Source: UBA4416 sp040387555
GTDB lineage: Bacteria > Bacteroidota > Bacteroidia > B-17B0 > Aurantibacillaceae
Direction: 5' to 3'
NCBI GenBank assembly: GCA_040387555.1
Contig: JAZKDO010000002.1
Location: forward strand, 186,001 to 250,000
DNA length: 64,000 nucleotides
Positions 53,401-61,603 of this stretch are shown one piece after another. A program made the translations under genes and the position numbers. Within the stretch, counting starts at the first letter, position 1. Each line of letters starts with the position of its first letter. A model generated the notes under the pieces. The model saw only the letters and a program-made list of their open reading frames with translations, was not told the origin of the DNA and did not search any database.

Positions 53401-54195
53401 AATGGATGAACTATTGTTACAGTTTTTGGTGTAAATGTTTTTAGCCGATTGCTGTAATCTATATTGAGAACTTCCTACTTGATCAATTGTTACAGATTTA
53501 GTGCCGCTATAGTTTGTTGTAAGCGTACCAGGAACATCCGCCGTGTGAATTTTATTAATCTCCAGAATAATTTTATTTGTTTGCGCATCAACATACACAT
53601 CACTATGTTTTAATGGATTGTTGGTGGATAGTTCGAAACGGTAGCATAAAAAAGAGGCATTGCTGCGTGATAAGATGATCAAATCATTTGATTTCGTGTG
53701 ATCTGTGATTTTGGAAGAATTAAACAAGGATTTAGCTTTATTTAAAGCAGTGTTTAAGTTAACCTCAGGAAAAACAGAAGAAAGAGACTTGTTTATGTTT
53801 GAATAAAATTCACCGTTGGCGGAAGTTACTTTTCCATCTTTTGCGTGAACATAATATACACCATGCTCAACTTTAATGCCTTTATAATATTGTTTATATC
53901 TGTAATGGGTGAAACCAAGATTATCCTTTTCTTTTTTATATAAAACGAACTGATAGTCTGAATTCTGTTTTAATACTGTTGAACTCAACCAGTTTAAATG
54001 ACTGTTTTCTTCTATAAATGAACCACTTTTCATCACTACAAAAGATAACGAATTGTTTTTTTCATTAATGATAACCTGTTCAGATCCAGAAACGAGCATC
54101 TCTGCATCAATTCCTTTCAGGATTTTTTGTGATTGTGAGTTTAAGGATGAAAATAAAGTAAGTGCCAGTAATAAATAAAATGCAATTTGTTTCAT
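47410..54195 (-). CDS. Secreted M4 (thermolysin-family) metalloprotease, multidomain, T9SS type A
   Basis: The 2261-residue protein has a signal peptide (to about residue 22), an FTP/propeptide region (about 60-215) and an M4 catalytic domain (about 225-545) with HELTH at 359-363 and the third zinc ligand Glu383 in GGLNES. Then follow PKD (about 550-630), GEVED (about 635-780), PKD (785-865), CUB (about 870-985), PKD (about 990-1065), two long repeated modules (1068-1368 and 1473-1780), PKD, a second GEVED (about 1865-2010), two PKD domains and a type A sorting domain (from about 2183). It should be secreted and surface bound, cutting proteins outside the cell. Each of the two long modules holds a Rossmann-like insert within a beta-sandwich. 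Last gene before pepT. Confidence 0.9.
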   Translation of the reverse strand: MKQIAFYLLLALTLFSSLNSQSQKILKGIDAEMLVSGSEQVIINEKNNSLSFVVMKSGSFIEENSHLNWLSSTVLKQNSDYQFVLYKKEKDNLGFTHYRYKQYYKGIKVEHGVYYVHAKDGKVTSANGEFYSNINKSLSSVFPEVNLNTALNKAKSLFNSSKITDHTKSNDLIILSRSNASFLCYRFELSTNNPLKHSDVYVDAQTNKIILEINKIHTADVPGTLTTNYSGTKSVTIDQVGSSQYRLQQSAKNIYTKNCNNSSSIGWETDFTNSSATWSATTPVNKSVFDLYYGLEKSYDYYNSKFSRVSYDGFGSQIQGIAHYDYEFNNAFWDGTYMVFGDGDGSSYNPFSCTDIVGHELTHAVTESSAGLVYMDESGGLNESFSDIFGVAIDFYANPTTANFLEGEQCSVTNTPFRNMISPKTTYQPDTYMGQYWEYDGGIDNGGVHTNSQVQNHWFYLLCQGGTGINDNSVAYNISAIGISNAEKIAYRNLTNYLTPNSTYDDARIYAIQSAIDLFGACSNNVTQCANAWYAVGVGSSLYTNAVVSQFSSNNNYSCSVPAVISFFNNSLNSSSYTWHFGDGGTSTSANPSHTYTSTGNFNVKLISIGTSSCNTTDSITKTNFVTVTNVGMPTSACTPSQGNSSSSYGITKVEFGSISKTSADASEGYKSFVCSNQASLVAGNPYLLKITTPGSYEKVSVWIDYNNDGILNQTNELILNSTNTLGTIYTHTLVVQTPTNVTLNTPLRLRVTDDYTTISGSCATHYYGQTEDYTVRFNASTVKPVTNFYSNKNSTTANTTINFYDSTLNAPTNYRWEFQGGSPSTSVAKNPSVLYPAIGTYSVKLVATNSFGADSITKIAYIKVLSVFNLCAGTNSTSTTSGTLYDSGGPSSGYYNNENCQFLINPGCTGTITASFTQFSLESCCDYLRIYNGTTTAAPLLGSFNGSTIPPTLYATSGKMLFVWTTDGSATYPGFTANWTSVISGTVPPVANFSVNPNPPLGSPVLFTDQTTNVPVQWYWQFGDGTTSSLQNPSKTYTVSGVKTITLSATNCNTTSIVTKTILVQGPPTISVTPNPVNATASCGGTVAVTATVSNTGSGDLLYNINNQSTSNAIKVLYISGYSGSNETTNMNTILSSISNCTVTNHSLTNITNFQNALVGKNVLLIPEVQNMSTGIISTYSNSIINFANSGGLVVTCGNMVNITNEIGLFNASYVSTTTSGSMVVLDTTDLITKTIPLSINAQNATFYATFTGTNTITDLVEYSGYSVVSKKNIGSGKAVYIGYDYYLMDAYASKILSNALKSGVSSTSWLSVSPNSGTVTASGSNTISLVFNTTNLAAGVYTTNVVIASNDIATPSYSLPVSYTVSGAASASVSANCLGFGSIMQYASKTDSITLFNTGCATLSVTSLSTVNAAFTYTPSGSFTIAPWSNKKVYVKFNPSSTGVYSDTLKIFNNGGNKNICLTGTVTPPPIITVNPSSLTATLSACNSTQTVALNIGNVGGSNLTYSLSGATATGSVNILVIMNNVNTATNYANILSALNSYSTNYTITQHTLTTASNLQNALVGKHVLLFPQPSSGYSTGQYQTYSTTIGTFANNGGTVIMSGNYSSDQINDIGLFNSTYNYYTSSGYSLNVLDTNDVIMKYVPLGFITSANYTYYNSISNSSASHFVKYNSYAVVSKINVGLGRAILLGYDFYNSNTYASRILSNSVKSSGNINPQWLTNSVTTGTIIPSSTSLVTYTFNSGNLAAGTYTSNVIVKSNDPLTPTYTVPVTMIINDNPCAGFVFTNPNNCSGIVTFTNNTVNTVTSYNWNFGNGTTSTATSPTVTYVAAGTYSVILTACNGTMCSSYSRTLTVNGVGGPLSNSCTPTSYLYGSNYGILNVTLNTINKSSNYSNPEGYQDFSCGNQTTLTLGTTYALSVTTNSFYNENVSAWIDFDNNGIFSSTEQILTSYNKLMTHTVNVSLPTNAVLNTPLRMRVIDDSYNYTISSPCYNSYYGQAEDYTVKIQPNNVPPLPAFSAQVNSCQGTVNFTDNSLNNPTSWMWNFGDGNASSLQNPSHTFTSSGTYTVLLIASNSFGSNYTSQVVTVNPLTFNIGVNGTMAVSQPLTYTTSLNGGLAYTWDFGDGSLSGSQNASHSYTAAGTYTVKLTIISGGCVNSVTTTVVILGSVGLIESASEPFTLIVYPNPFNNQTSINIKVNEPVVLSVEILNSLGQIIKPVADKKMFEKGNYEFPIDNLAKGIYFIKFINNEKINTLKLISLE

Positions 54196-54307
54196 AAAAT
54201 AATAGATTTAAGAAACGAAAATACAATATTACTAAGAAGTTAGTATTACCGTTAAACGGGTTTTTAGCACAAAAGCATCTTTTTTAGACCCAAAAAGCAC
54301 CTAAACT

Positions 54308-56470
54308 TTATAGATTCTCAATAAAATAATTGGTGATCTTTTCCATTAGATGAGCCCTGTCTTTTCCCAAAACGTTATGTTCATGGCCGGGATACAGATA
54401 ATAATCCAATTGTACACCTTTATCCACTGCTTTTTTCTGATACAACACGCTGTGTTGCCAAACAACCACCGGATCCTGAGCACCGTGAATCATCAACAAT
54501 TCACCTTTTAGTTTGTCGACGTAATTCAGTAAATTATTTTTATCATAACCTTCTTTATTGTCTTGTGGAGAATCCATATAACGTTCTGTATACATAATCT
54601 CATAATAGCTCCAGTCAATCACGGGGCCACCTGCAGCGCCAACTTTAAAGGTTCCAGGTGAACGGGTCATTAAAGTAGTTGTCATAAAACCACCAAAACT
54701 CCAGCCGTGTACGCCAATTCTGGCCGCATCCACAAAAGGAAGTGATTTTAAATAATCAACACCCTTTAACTGATCTTCCATTTCCTTGTCTCCTAAATGT
54801 CTGTGTGTTGCCTGTTCAAAAGCTTTTCCTCTGTATGAGGTTCCTCTTCCGTCTAAAGTAAATACCATAAAACCTTTTTCCGCCATGTATTGATACCATA
54901 ATTCTCCGCCTGCCATCCATGTGTTAGTTACCATTTGGGAGTGCGGACCATTATATAAATACACCAATACGGGATACTTTTTTGTTGAATCAAAATTTAC
55001 TGGTTTAAATAAACGGCAATATAAATCAGTTCCTTCGCTGTTTTTGATCGTAAATAAATTCCAGCTTCCTGTTTTATAATCTTTAATAGGATTATCCGCT
55101 TTATAAAACAGATTTGATTTCTTACTAACTGTATTGATTACATAATAATTTCGTGGCAGGGTAGAGGATGAGAAATTATCAATTACATAATTTCCTTTTT
55201 CATCCATCACACACGTGTGAAATCCATTGCCCTCTGTAATGCGCGTTACATCACCACTTTTTAAGTTAACACTGTAAAAATCCTGATTCACCGGACTTTG
55301 TTCATTGGCGTGAAAAAATAAACGTTCTCCTTTTTCATCGAAGCCGTTTTCTGCTTTTACTTCCCATTTTCCTTTGGTTAACTGTTTAATTAATTTTCCG
55401 GTGATGTTATATAGATAAAAGTGAGTATGCCCATCTCTGCGACTTTGCCATATAAATTGCGAAGGATTATTTTTAACGAACAACATGGGATGTAATGGCT
55501 CTGTGTATTTGTCGTCATGTTCTTCAAATAAAGTGCGAATAAAATTTCCGGTAACAGCATCATATTCGTTAAGTTTCATGTCGTTTTGTGTGCGGCTTAA
55601 AACAGCTATGTAAATATGTTTTTCATCCGGACTCCAGGCAATATTCGTTAAGTATTGCTCTTTATCTGCGGTTGCAGAGCTTGTAGAAGCATCGGTTCTT
55701 ACGTAAATTGTTTTATTGGTTTTCAAATCATAGATACCTAATGTTACATAATGACTATTATTTCCGGCCATGGGATATTTGATATTCACGTTTTTGGCTG
55801 GGCGTGAGGTCCAGTCAATGATTGGGTAATCCGTAACGGGACTTTGATCCATTCTGTAAAACGCTAATAAATTCCCTTTAGGGCTCCAAAAAGTGCCCCC
55901 GTTAATTCCAAATTCATTTTGGTGAACATTTTTCCCTGTATAAACAATTTCATAAGAACCATCGGTGGTTACCTGTGTTTCTTTGCCATCTTTAACCACG
56001 AATAAATTGTCATTTTTGCAGTAAGTGTAAGCACTTGTAGTCGCATCTTTGTTATAGGCTTCAAGGCTGGTATCATCAGATTTTTTATCTGTTTCCGAAA
56101 TTGTTTTCTTATCGATATCATACATCAATTCCCCTTTTTTATTGGAAAAATAAAACTGACTTCTGTTTTTCCAGGCCACGTTGTTCAACGTTATGATCGT
56201 GTCTTTACTGCTTGCTTTTAATTTATTGTTTAAATCATTAATGGTTAATAAAGGAACCGTTTGTCCGTTTTTTTTATCACCAATAAAAACGGTGTTATTC
56301 GTGATATACGAAAACTGATCCTGTTCAGGAATAAAACTTAAAGATTGTAAACGGGTAGGAGCTAAACTGGTTCTTCCTTTTAATACAGCTTCTTGTATTG
56401 TGAGTAGCTTATCTTGTGCAAACGAAAAAGAACTGATTGCCAAGCCGGTAATTAATAATAGTTGTTTCAT
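54308..56470 (-). CDS. Dipeptidyl peptidase IV (S9B)
   Basis: The 720-residue protein has a signal peptide (MKQLLLITGLAISSFSFAQ), an eight-bladed beta-propeller (about 25-470) and a C-terminal alpha/beta-hydrolase domain. The catalytic triad is visible: Ser591 in GWSFGG, Asp666 in GAQDPV, and His696 or His698 in PGHEH. It removes X-Pro dipeptides from peptide N-termini in the periplasm. The gene stands alone between the M4 protease and the M1 aminopeptidase genes; all three form a minus-strand group of protein-digesting genes. Confidence 0.95.
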   Translation of the reverse strand: MKQLLLITGLAISSFSFAQDKLLTIQEAVLKGRTSLAPTRLQSLSFIPEQDQFSYITNNTVFIGDKKNGQTVPLLTINDLNNKLKASSKDTIITLNNVAWKNRSQFYFSNKKGELMYDIDKKTISETDKKSDDTSLEAYNKDATTSAYTYCKNDNLFVVKDGKETQVTTDGSYEIVYTGKNVHQNEFGINGGTFWSPKGNLLAFYRMDQSPVTDYPIIDWTSRPAKNVNIKYPMAGNNSHYVTLGIYDLKTNKTIYVRTDASTSSATADKEQYLTNIAWSPDEKHIYIAVLSRTQNDMKLNEYDAVTGNFIRTLFEEHDDKYTEPLHPMLFVKNNPSQFIWQSRRDGHTHFYLYNITGKLIKQLTKGKWEVKAENGFDEKGERLFFHANEQSPVNQDFYSVNLKSGDVTRITEGNGFHTCVMDEKGNYVIDNFSSSTLPRNYYVINTVSKKSNLFYKADNPIKDYKTGSWNLFTIKNSEGTDLYCRLFKPVNFDSTKKYPVLVYLYNGPHSQMVTNTWMAGGELWYQYMAEKGFMVFTLDGRGTSYRGKAFEQATHRHLGDKEMEDQLKGVDYLKSLPFVDAARIGVHGWSFGGFMTTTLMTRSPGTFKVGAAGGPVIDWSYYEIMYTERYMDSPQDNKEGYDKNNLLNYVDKLKGELLMIHGAQDPVVVWQHSVLYQKKAVDKGVQLDYYLYPGHEHNVLGKDRAHLMEKITNYFIENL

Positions 56471-56489
56471 TTTATTTGGGTTTTATTTG

Positions 56490-56678
56490 GTCATGCTGCT
56501 CTTGATTCAGCTAGTGAATTCAGAGCCATCACTAATTTTATGTTCTTTGACTCTTTTTTTCTAAATCGCTTGTAACTCGTACGTAAAACGTCGTTAAGTT
56601 TTTATTTGACATCATATATACAAAGGCATTTGTTAACTTATAATATTCATAGAGATGCTGAATCAAGTTCAGCATGAC
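56490..56678. repeat. Inverted pair of REP-like palindromic repeats
   Basis: Positions 56490-56512 and the reverse complement of 56656-56678 match at 20 of 23 bases (core GTCATGCTG, two variable bases, CTTGATTCAGC). The right copy also folds on itself. They enclose 143 bases. Intergenic sequences of this kind (GTCATGCTGAACTTG-type) recur in many Bacteroidota genomes from my recollection, so this is probably a REP-type pair in the gap between two genes. Confidence 0.65.
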
Positions 56679-56697
56679 TAAAACGCATTTTTTATAT

Positions 56698-59391
56698 TTA
56701 CTTTTTTATAGAATTATATAAATCAACAATTTGTGTTTTTGTATCTGATACAGTTTTTAACTCTTCAGTCATTTTTACTTTTTCATCCGCAGACGTTGAT
56801 GAAGAATTTATTTTTGATTTCAGCTTGTCTTCTTTCTCCTGCCAAACATTCAGCAAATTATCTTTCATTACTTTTTGTGCTGCATACTTCACATATTTGC
56901 TATCGCTAGAACCTATTTTTGCTAACTCTTTTGCTCCATCAATAGCTGTTTCAGGCTTAGTACAACGCTTTAAAAATTTACCGTAAATATTTCCATAGGC
57001 CATTAATTCAAAACCATTAAAATATTTTTTTACTTTTTTGAAATACGCATGGTTTTCATCGGTACCGTGTTTAGCATATAAATCTGCAATGGAATAAATA
57101 ATTTCTTTGGAACTTTCGTTTTCTAACGCTACTGCTTTTTTCATAGCCAGTTCAGGGTTTAATTTCGCAATTGCATCAAAACCTTCCGAAACAATCGCAT
57201 AGGATTGTTCGTTCAATGCTTTTTCATACAAGGCGTTTAAATCTTCTCCTTTGTAATTTGAAGCTAATGCTTTAATGGCTGAAGCCCTTACTTTGGTGTT
57301 AGCGTCCTTTTCCGAAATGCTGATTAGGAAAGGTTTCAGTTCAGATTCATGATCCTTTCCTTTTTCGCCTAAGGCAGTAATTGCCTCAGTTCTGAATTTT
57401 CTCCAGGGATCATTTTGAGCAATTGTTTTTACCAAAGATAATATTTCCGCATCATTCATATGATCTGTAAAATAATCAAGTGCTTCTTCACGGTCTCCCC
57501 AAAGAGGAGCATTTTTATATTGAAATACATATTCCGCTTTTGTTTTTTCGAAGGTTGTTTTTGCCAGTAATTGTTTTTCGGCGTCAAAGTTAACCAGGTC
57601 CGGATTTGTTGCCACGTCAAAGGTAAATGTGTTTTTAACATCGTCGATCCAAATATGTTGACGGTCTTTTTTGCCATTGGCATAAATATCTACGTAAACA
57701 GGAAGTTTATATAATGGTGAAACTTTGAAATCCTGTGTTTGGGTAATTTCTAATTTTAATTTCTTTGCCGATGGATCATAGGTTTTCTTAATCTCTAATT
57801 CAGGATGGCCTTTTGCGTAATACCATTCGTTAAAGAACCAGTTCAAATCTTCTCCGGTGGTTTCTTCAAAAGCTAAACGCAAATCATGTGCTTCGGCTGT
57901 TTTAAATTTATTTTTTTCTAAGTATAATTTTAAGGAAGCAAAGAAAGCCTCATCACCTACATATTTTCTGAGCATGTGTAAAATCTGGCCGCCTTTGTTG
58001 TAGCTAAAGGCATCAAACATATCTTCGCGTTCTGCATAATCGAATCGCACCAGGTCGACTTGCTTTTGATTGGATTGCGCAAAATATCCAAAACGGGAAC
58101 CTGCGTGATGATCATCTGCAGCATCTCTTCCGTATTCAAATTCTTCCCATAAATATTCGCCGTAAGTAGCAAACGATTCATTTAAAGTTAGGTTACTCCA
58201 GCTTTCACAACTTGCCAAATCTCCAAACCATTGATGAAACAATTCATGGGCAATGGTGCTCTCACCTTTAGCGCCATCAATAATTTCGCGTGTAGTTTGA
58301 TAACACACAAAATCTCCATGGAGGGTTGCAGATGTATTTTCCATTGCGCCGCTTACGTAATCACGGACAACAATCTGTGCATATTTTTGCCAGGCGTATG
58401 GAACACCTAATTTAGTAGAATAAAACTCCACCATTTTTTTTGTTTTACCAAAAATGGCTTTTGCGTGTGGTTCGTATTCTTTTTCTACATAATAAGAAAT
58501 TTCTTTTCCGTTCCATGGCTCATCGGTTACTTTTTTAAATTCACCAACGCCCATCATCACCAGATAAGGAGCATGAGGTAAATCCATCACCCAATGATCG
58601 GTGCGGGTACCATCCGTATTTTTTTTAGAGTCTTTTAATAAGCCGTTAGAAAGCGTGGTGTATTTATCATCCACTGTTATGTAAATTTCATTCGTCATTT
58701 TTTCGGTTGGATTATCGATCGTTGGAAACCAGGCAGAGTTGGATTGTGTTTCTCCTTGTGTCCAGATCTGTGGCATTTTATCCGGATCTGTTCCCATAGG
58801 ATTAATGAAGTAAAGCCCTTTATCACTGGAGATGGCACCACTTCCACCTTCTCTTAATTCATTGGGCTTTGAAATATATTCGATGGTTACATAATAAGCT
58901 TCCTGAGCTGTATATTCCTTCCCTAAATTTATTTTTAATGAATCGTTTTCATATTTGAAGGTCACCGGTTTATCGAAACTGGCCTCCTCTGTCATTGCTT
59001 TGCCACCTTTTTTTATTGGTAATCCTTTTGTTTGTCTTTCTGAAAGCTTTAAAGATTTTATTTCCATACCGCGGGCATTAAGGTAGAGCATATTGGTAGG
59101 ATAGAAATAAGGTTTAACCTGAAGCTCTGCTTTTCCAATCAGTTGGGATTTTTGCCAGTCAAAATTCACCCATAATTTCGTGTGAATGATGTCACTGCTT
59201 TTGGTAGGAGTAGCCTGATAAACTTTCTTTTTTGGTGGCTCCTCAGCAAAAACCCGGATAGTATCCAGATCAATAGCAGGTTCTGCAATGGAAGTCGATG
59301 TTGCCGAAGAAGAAGTGCTTTTTTTTGATGACGAACACGCTGCTATGGATCCAAAAATAATAGCTGTGATAAGAAGATGTTTATAGGTCAT
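56698..59391 (-). CDS. M1 family aminopeptidase lipoprotein with HEAT repeats
   Basis: The ATG at 59391 gives 897 residues with a lipoprotein signal (lipobox SIAAC near residue 19); the open frame starts 16 residues earlier. The M1 catalytic domain has GAMEN (348-352), HELFH (382-386) and the third zinc ligand in LNESFA (Glu405), counting from this start. The C-terminal third (about 600-870) is helical and HEAT-like, as in leukotriene A4 hydrolase-type enzymes. It should cleave N-terminal residues at the cell surface or in the periplasm. It is divergent from panD, with a gap of about 160 bases. Confidence 0.93.
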   Translation of the reverse strand: MTYKHLLITAIIFGSIAACSSSKKSTSSSATSTSIAEPAIDLDTIRVFAEEPPKKKVYQATPTKSSDIIHTKLWVNFDWQKSQLIGKAELQVKPYFYPTNMLYLNARGMEIKSLKLSERQTKGLPIKKGGKAMTEEASFDKPVTFKYENDSLKINLGKEYTAQEAYYVTIEYISKPNELREGGSGAISSDKGLYFINPMGTDPDKMPQIWTQGETQSNSAWFPTIDNPTEKMTNEIYITVDDKYTTLSNGLLKDSKKNTDGTRTDHWVMDLPHAPYLVMMGVGEFKKVTDEPWNGKEISYYVEKEYEPHAKAIFGKTKKMVEFYSTKLGVPYAWQKYAQIVVRDYVSGAMENTSATLHGDFVCYQTTREIIDGAKGESTIAHELFHQWFGDLASCESWSNLTLNESFATYGEYLWEEFEYGRDAADDHHAGSRFGYFAQSNQKQVDLVRFDYAEREDMFDAFSYNKGGQILHMLRKYVGDEAFFASLKLYLEKNKFKTAEAHDLRLAFEETTGEDLNWFFNEWYYAKGHPELEIKKTYDPSAKKLKLEITQTQDFKVSPLYKLPVYVDIYANGKKDRQHIWIDDVKNTFTFDVATNPDLVNFDAEKQLLAKTTFEKTKAEYVFQYKNAPLWGDREEALDYFTDHMNDAEILSLVKTIAQNDPWRKFRTEAITALGEKGKDHESELKPFLISISEKDANTKVRASAIKALASNYKGEDLNALYEKALNEQSYAIVSEGFDAIAKLNPELAMKKAVALENESSKEIIYSIADLYAKHGTDENHAYFKKVKKYFNGFELMAYGNIYGKFLKRCTKPETAIDGAKELAKIGSSDSKYVKYAAQKVMKDNLLNVWQEKEDKLKSKINSSSTSADEKVKMTEELKTVSDTKTQIVDLYNSIKK

Positions 59392-59553
59392 GTAAATTGA
59401 TTTGAATAGTAAATGTGCAATAAATTTGCTGATTGGCAAAAAAAGAAAACCACAGATATATAAGCGGTTGAGGTTAATGATTGGTGGGCTATTTTAACTT
59501 GTTTTTGCTAGATTAATTTATGTGGTTTATGGTTAAATCCTTACATTTACCAG

Positions 59554-59904
59554 ATGCAAATTCAAGTAATGAAATCCAAATTGCACTGCGTAACTGTTAC
59601 ACAAGCTGAATTGGATTATATAGGCAGTATTACCATTGACGAAGATTTAATGGATGCTGCTAACCTTATTGAGAACGAACAAGTACATGTTTTAAATAAG
59701 AACAATGGACAGCGCCTGATTACGTATGTGATAAAAGGCGAACGGAACTCGGGAGTGATCTGTTTAAACGGTCCCGCAGCAAAACATGTGAGTTTAGGCG
59801 ATGTGGTTATTATCATATCTTATGCGAATATGGATTTTGAAGCTGCCAAAACTTTCAGGCCATGGGTGGTTTTTCCTGACACAAAAACGAATCGTTTAAA
59901 ATAG
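59554..59904 (+). CDS. panD: Aspartate 1-decarboxylase (pyruvoyl enzyme)
   Basis: The 116-residue proenzyme makes beta-alanine for pantothenate and coenzyme A. From the first ATG the self-cleavage pair is Gly24-Ser25, the same numbering as Escherichia coli PanD, which supports this start. Ser25 becomes the pyruvoyl group. Other conserved stretches are KLHCVTVTQAELDYIGSI, YVIKGERNSG and NGPAAKHVSLGD. It begins a plus-strand group followed five bases later by the flippase-like gene. Confidence 0.96.
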   Translation: MQIQVMKSKLHCVTVTQAELDYIGSITIDEDLMDAANLIENEQVHVLNKNNGQRLITYVIKGERNSGVICLNGPAAKHVSLGDVVIIISYANMDFEAAKTFRPWVVFPDTKTNRLK

Positions 59905-59909
59905 CCTGT

Positions 59910-60926
59910 ATGAATAAAAGCACCAAGTCTATCATTCAGTTTATCGTATTGCTTGGTGTCGGTATTTTATTGGTGTGGTTATCTTTCCGTTCAGTTTGGA
60001 CAGAGAAAGAAAAAATTCTGAATTCTTTTAAAACAGCCGATTATTTCTGGGTTGGAATCTCGATTTTTATTGCTTTCCTAAGCCACTTTTTAAGAGCTTA
60101 TCGATGGAAATATTTATTGAAACCAGCCGGTTATTTTGTAAAACCGGGCAATGCTTTAGGAGCTGTACTAGTAGGATATTTTGCAAATTATGGTCTTCCG
60201 CGCATGGGAGAAATAACACGTTGCACGTTAGTAACTAAGTATGACAATGTGCCCTTTGAGATTGCATTGGGAACTGTAATTACAGAACGTATAGTAGATA
60301 TGCTGATCTTAATCATCATCTTTTTTATGACACTTTTTGCTCAGTTTTCTCAATTAAAGGATCTTACAGCCACCTACATTTATAATCCAATGGTGCTGAA
60401 ATTTCACGGAATAACTGAGCATCCGGCTAATTTTATCATTTTCATTAGTTTCCTTATTCTTTTTGCTATTGGGTTATTTATAATTCGAAAAAAAATTACC
60501 GGGTTATTAAAAGGTAAAGCTGGGAATGTGATCAGAGGGTTTGGAAAAGGATTAAGTTCAGTTAAAGATATTGAGAAAAAATTTCAGTTTATTGTGCTAA
60601 GTCTTGCTATCTGGGCTTCTTATTTCTATAGTTTATATGTTTGCTTTTTTGCGTTTACCGGAACTTCTCATCTTGGTCAGTCGGAATGTCTGGTGCTACT
60701 GTTATTTGGAACATTTGGTGTTGTTTTTTCGCCGGGCGGATTAGGAGCCTATCCGGCCATCATTACAGCCTTATTGCTTTATTATGGAATTGAACCCATC
60801 TCTGCATTTTCGTTTCCATGGATGGCCTGGACATCTCAGTTTATTCTGATCGTTACTTTGGGATTATTGAGTCTTATTTTGCTTCCAATTTTTAACAAGG
60901 AAAAAACCAATCATGTTGTTTCATAA
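59910..60926 (+). CDS. Flippase-like integral membrane protein (lysylphosphatidylglycerol synthase transmembrane/UPF0104 family)
   Basis: The 338-residue protein has about eight membrane helices, with the family stretches HFLRAYRWKYLL and GYFANYGLPRMGEITRC near the start and GTFGVVFSPGGLGAYPAI near the end. These form the LPG_synthase_TM / UPF0104 group of transmembrane proteins that move lipids or lipid-linked precursors; no lysyl-transferase domain is fused. It begins five bases after panD and overlaps rfaE2 by 14 bases. Confidence 0.88.
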   Translation: MNKSTKSIIQFIVLLGVGILLVWLSFRSVWTEKEKILNSFKTADYFWVGISIFIAFLSHFLRAYRWKYLLKPAGYFVKPGNALGAVLVGYFANYGLPRMGEITRCTLVTKYDNVPFEIALGTVITERIVDMLILIIIFFMTLFAQFSQLKDLTATYIYNPMVLKFHGITEHPANFIIFISFLILFAIGLFIIRKKITGLLKGKAGNVIRGFGKGLSSVKDIEKKFQFIVLSLAIWASYFYSLYVCFFAFTGTSHLGQSECLVLLLFGTFGVVFSPGGLGAYPAIITALLLYYGIEPISAFSFPWMAWTSQFILIVTLGLLSLILLPIFNKEKTNHVVS

Positions 60927-61404
60927 AAAACTATCTGAAAAAATAGTTACAAAAGGTACCCTTAAAGATCTGCTACAGAACTGGAAGGAACAAAATAGCC
61001 GTGTTGTTTTTACAAATGGTTGTTTTGATATTCTGCATCGTGGCCATGTGGAATATTTATGTCACGCGCGTGACCTGGGAGACAAATTAATCCTGGGCTT
61101 AAATACAGATGCATCTGTGAAACGCTTAGGAAAATCACCTGAACGGCCAATTAATTCAGAAGATACCAGGGCAGTAATTTTAGCCGCGCTGGAATGTGTA
61201 GACGCCATTATTTTATTTGATGAGGATACGCCTTTGGAGTTGATTACATTTGTTCAGCCTGATGTATTGGTGAAAGGAAATGATTATAAAGCAGAAGATA
61301 TTGTGGGTTATGACGAAGTTGTTTCCAGGGGCGGAAAGGTTATGACGATTCAATTGGTAGATGGTTTTTCGACCACCAAACTAATAGAAAAAATGAAAGG
61401 TTAG
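60913..61404 (+). CDS. rfaE2: D-glycero-beta-D-manno-heptose 1-phosphate adenylyltransferase
   Basis: The 163-residue nucleotidyltransferase makes ADP-heptose for lipopolysaccharide inner core. It has the cytidylyltransferase-like start FTNGCFDILHRGHVEYL (HxGH type) and the adenylyltransferase motif SPERPINSEDTRAVILAAL, and lacks the kinase half found in HldE, so it corresponds to RfaE domain II, as usual in Bacteroidota. It overlaps the flippase-like gene by 14 bases. A repeat-like stretch follows the stop. Confidence 0.95.
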   Translation: MLFHKKLSEKIVTKGTLKDLLQNWKEQNSRVVFTNGCFDILHRGHVEYLCHARDLGDKLILGLNTDASVKRLGKSPERPINSEDTRAVILAALECVDAIILFDEDTPLELITFVQPDVLVKGNDYKAEDIVGYDEVVSRGGKVMTIQLVDGFSTTKLIEKMKG

Positions 61405-61520
61405 TTTGGGCGTTTCCCTCTTAAAATCGGGACAGGCTTTTCACTCCAATCTTTTGCAGAAAACTCACAAAAGGATTTTTGTTTCAATCCTTAACGCAAA
61501 ACGCTTAACGCTACTCACTT
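61405..61520. repeat. Intergenic repeat-like element
   Basis: The sequence after rfaE2 contains GGGCTTTTC-like and CAATCTTTTGC motifs and a hairpin AAGGATT (61471-61477) with AATCCTT (61486-61492), a pattern I recall as a common Bacteroidota intergenic repeat. It is not coding. Confirmation needs a genome-wide comparison. Confidence 0.4.
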
Positions 61521-61603
61521 TCAAAGGTTAATATCTTCAACATTCAATTCAAAGTGTTCCGCAATAAAGCCTTAATTTTAGTTCTTTAATCAATATACCA
61601 TTA

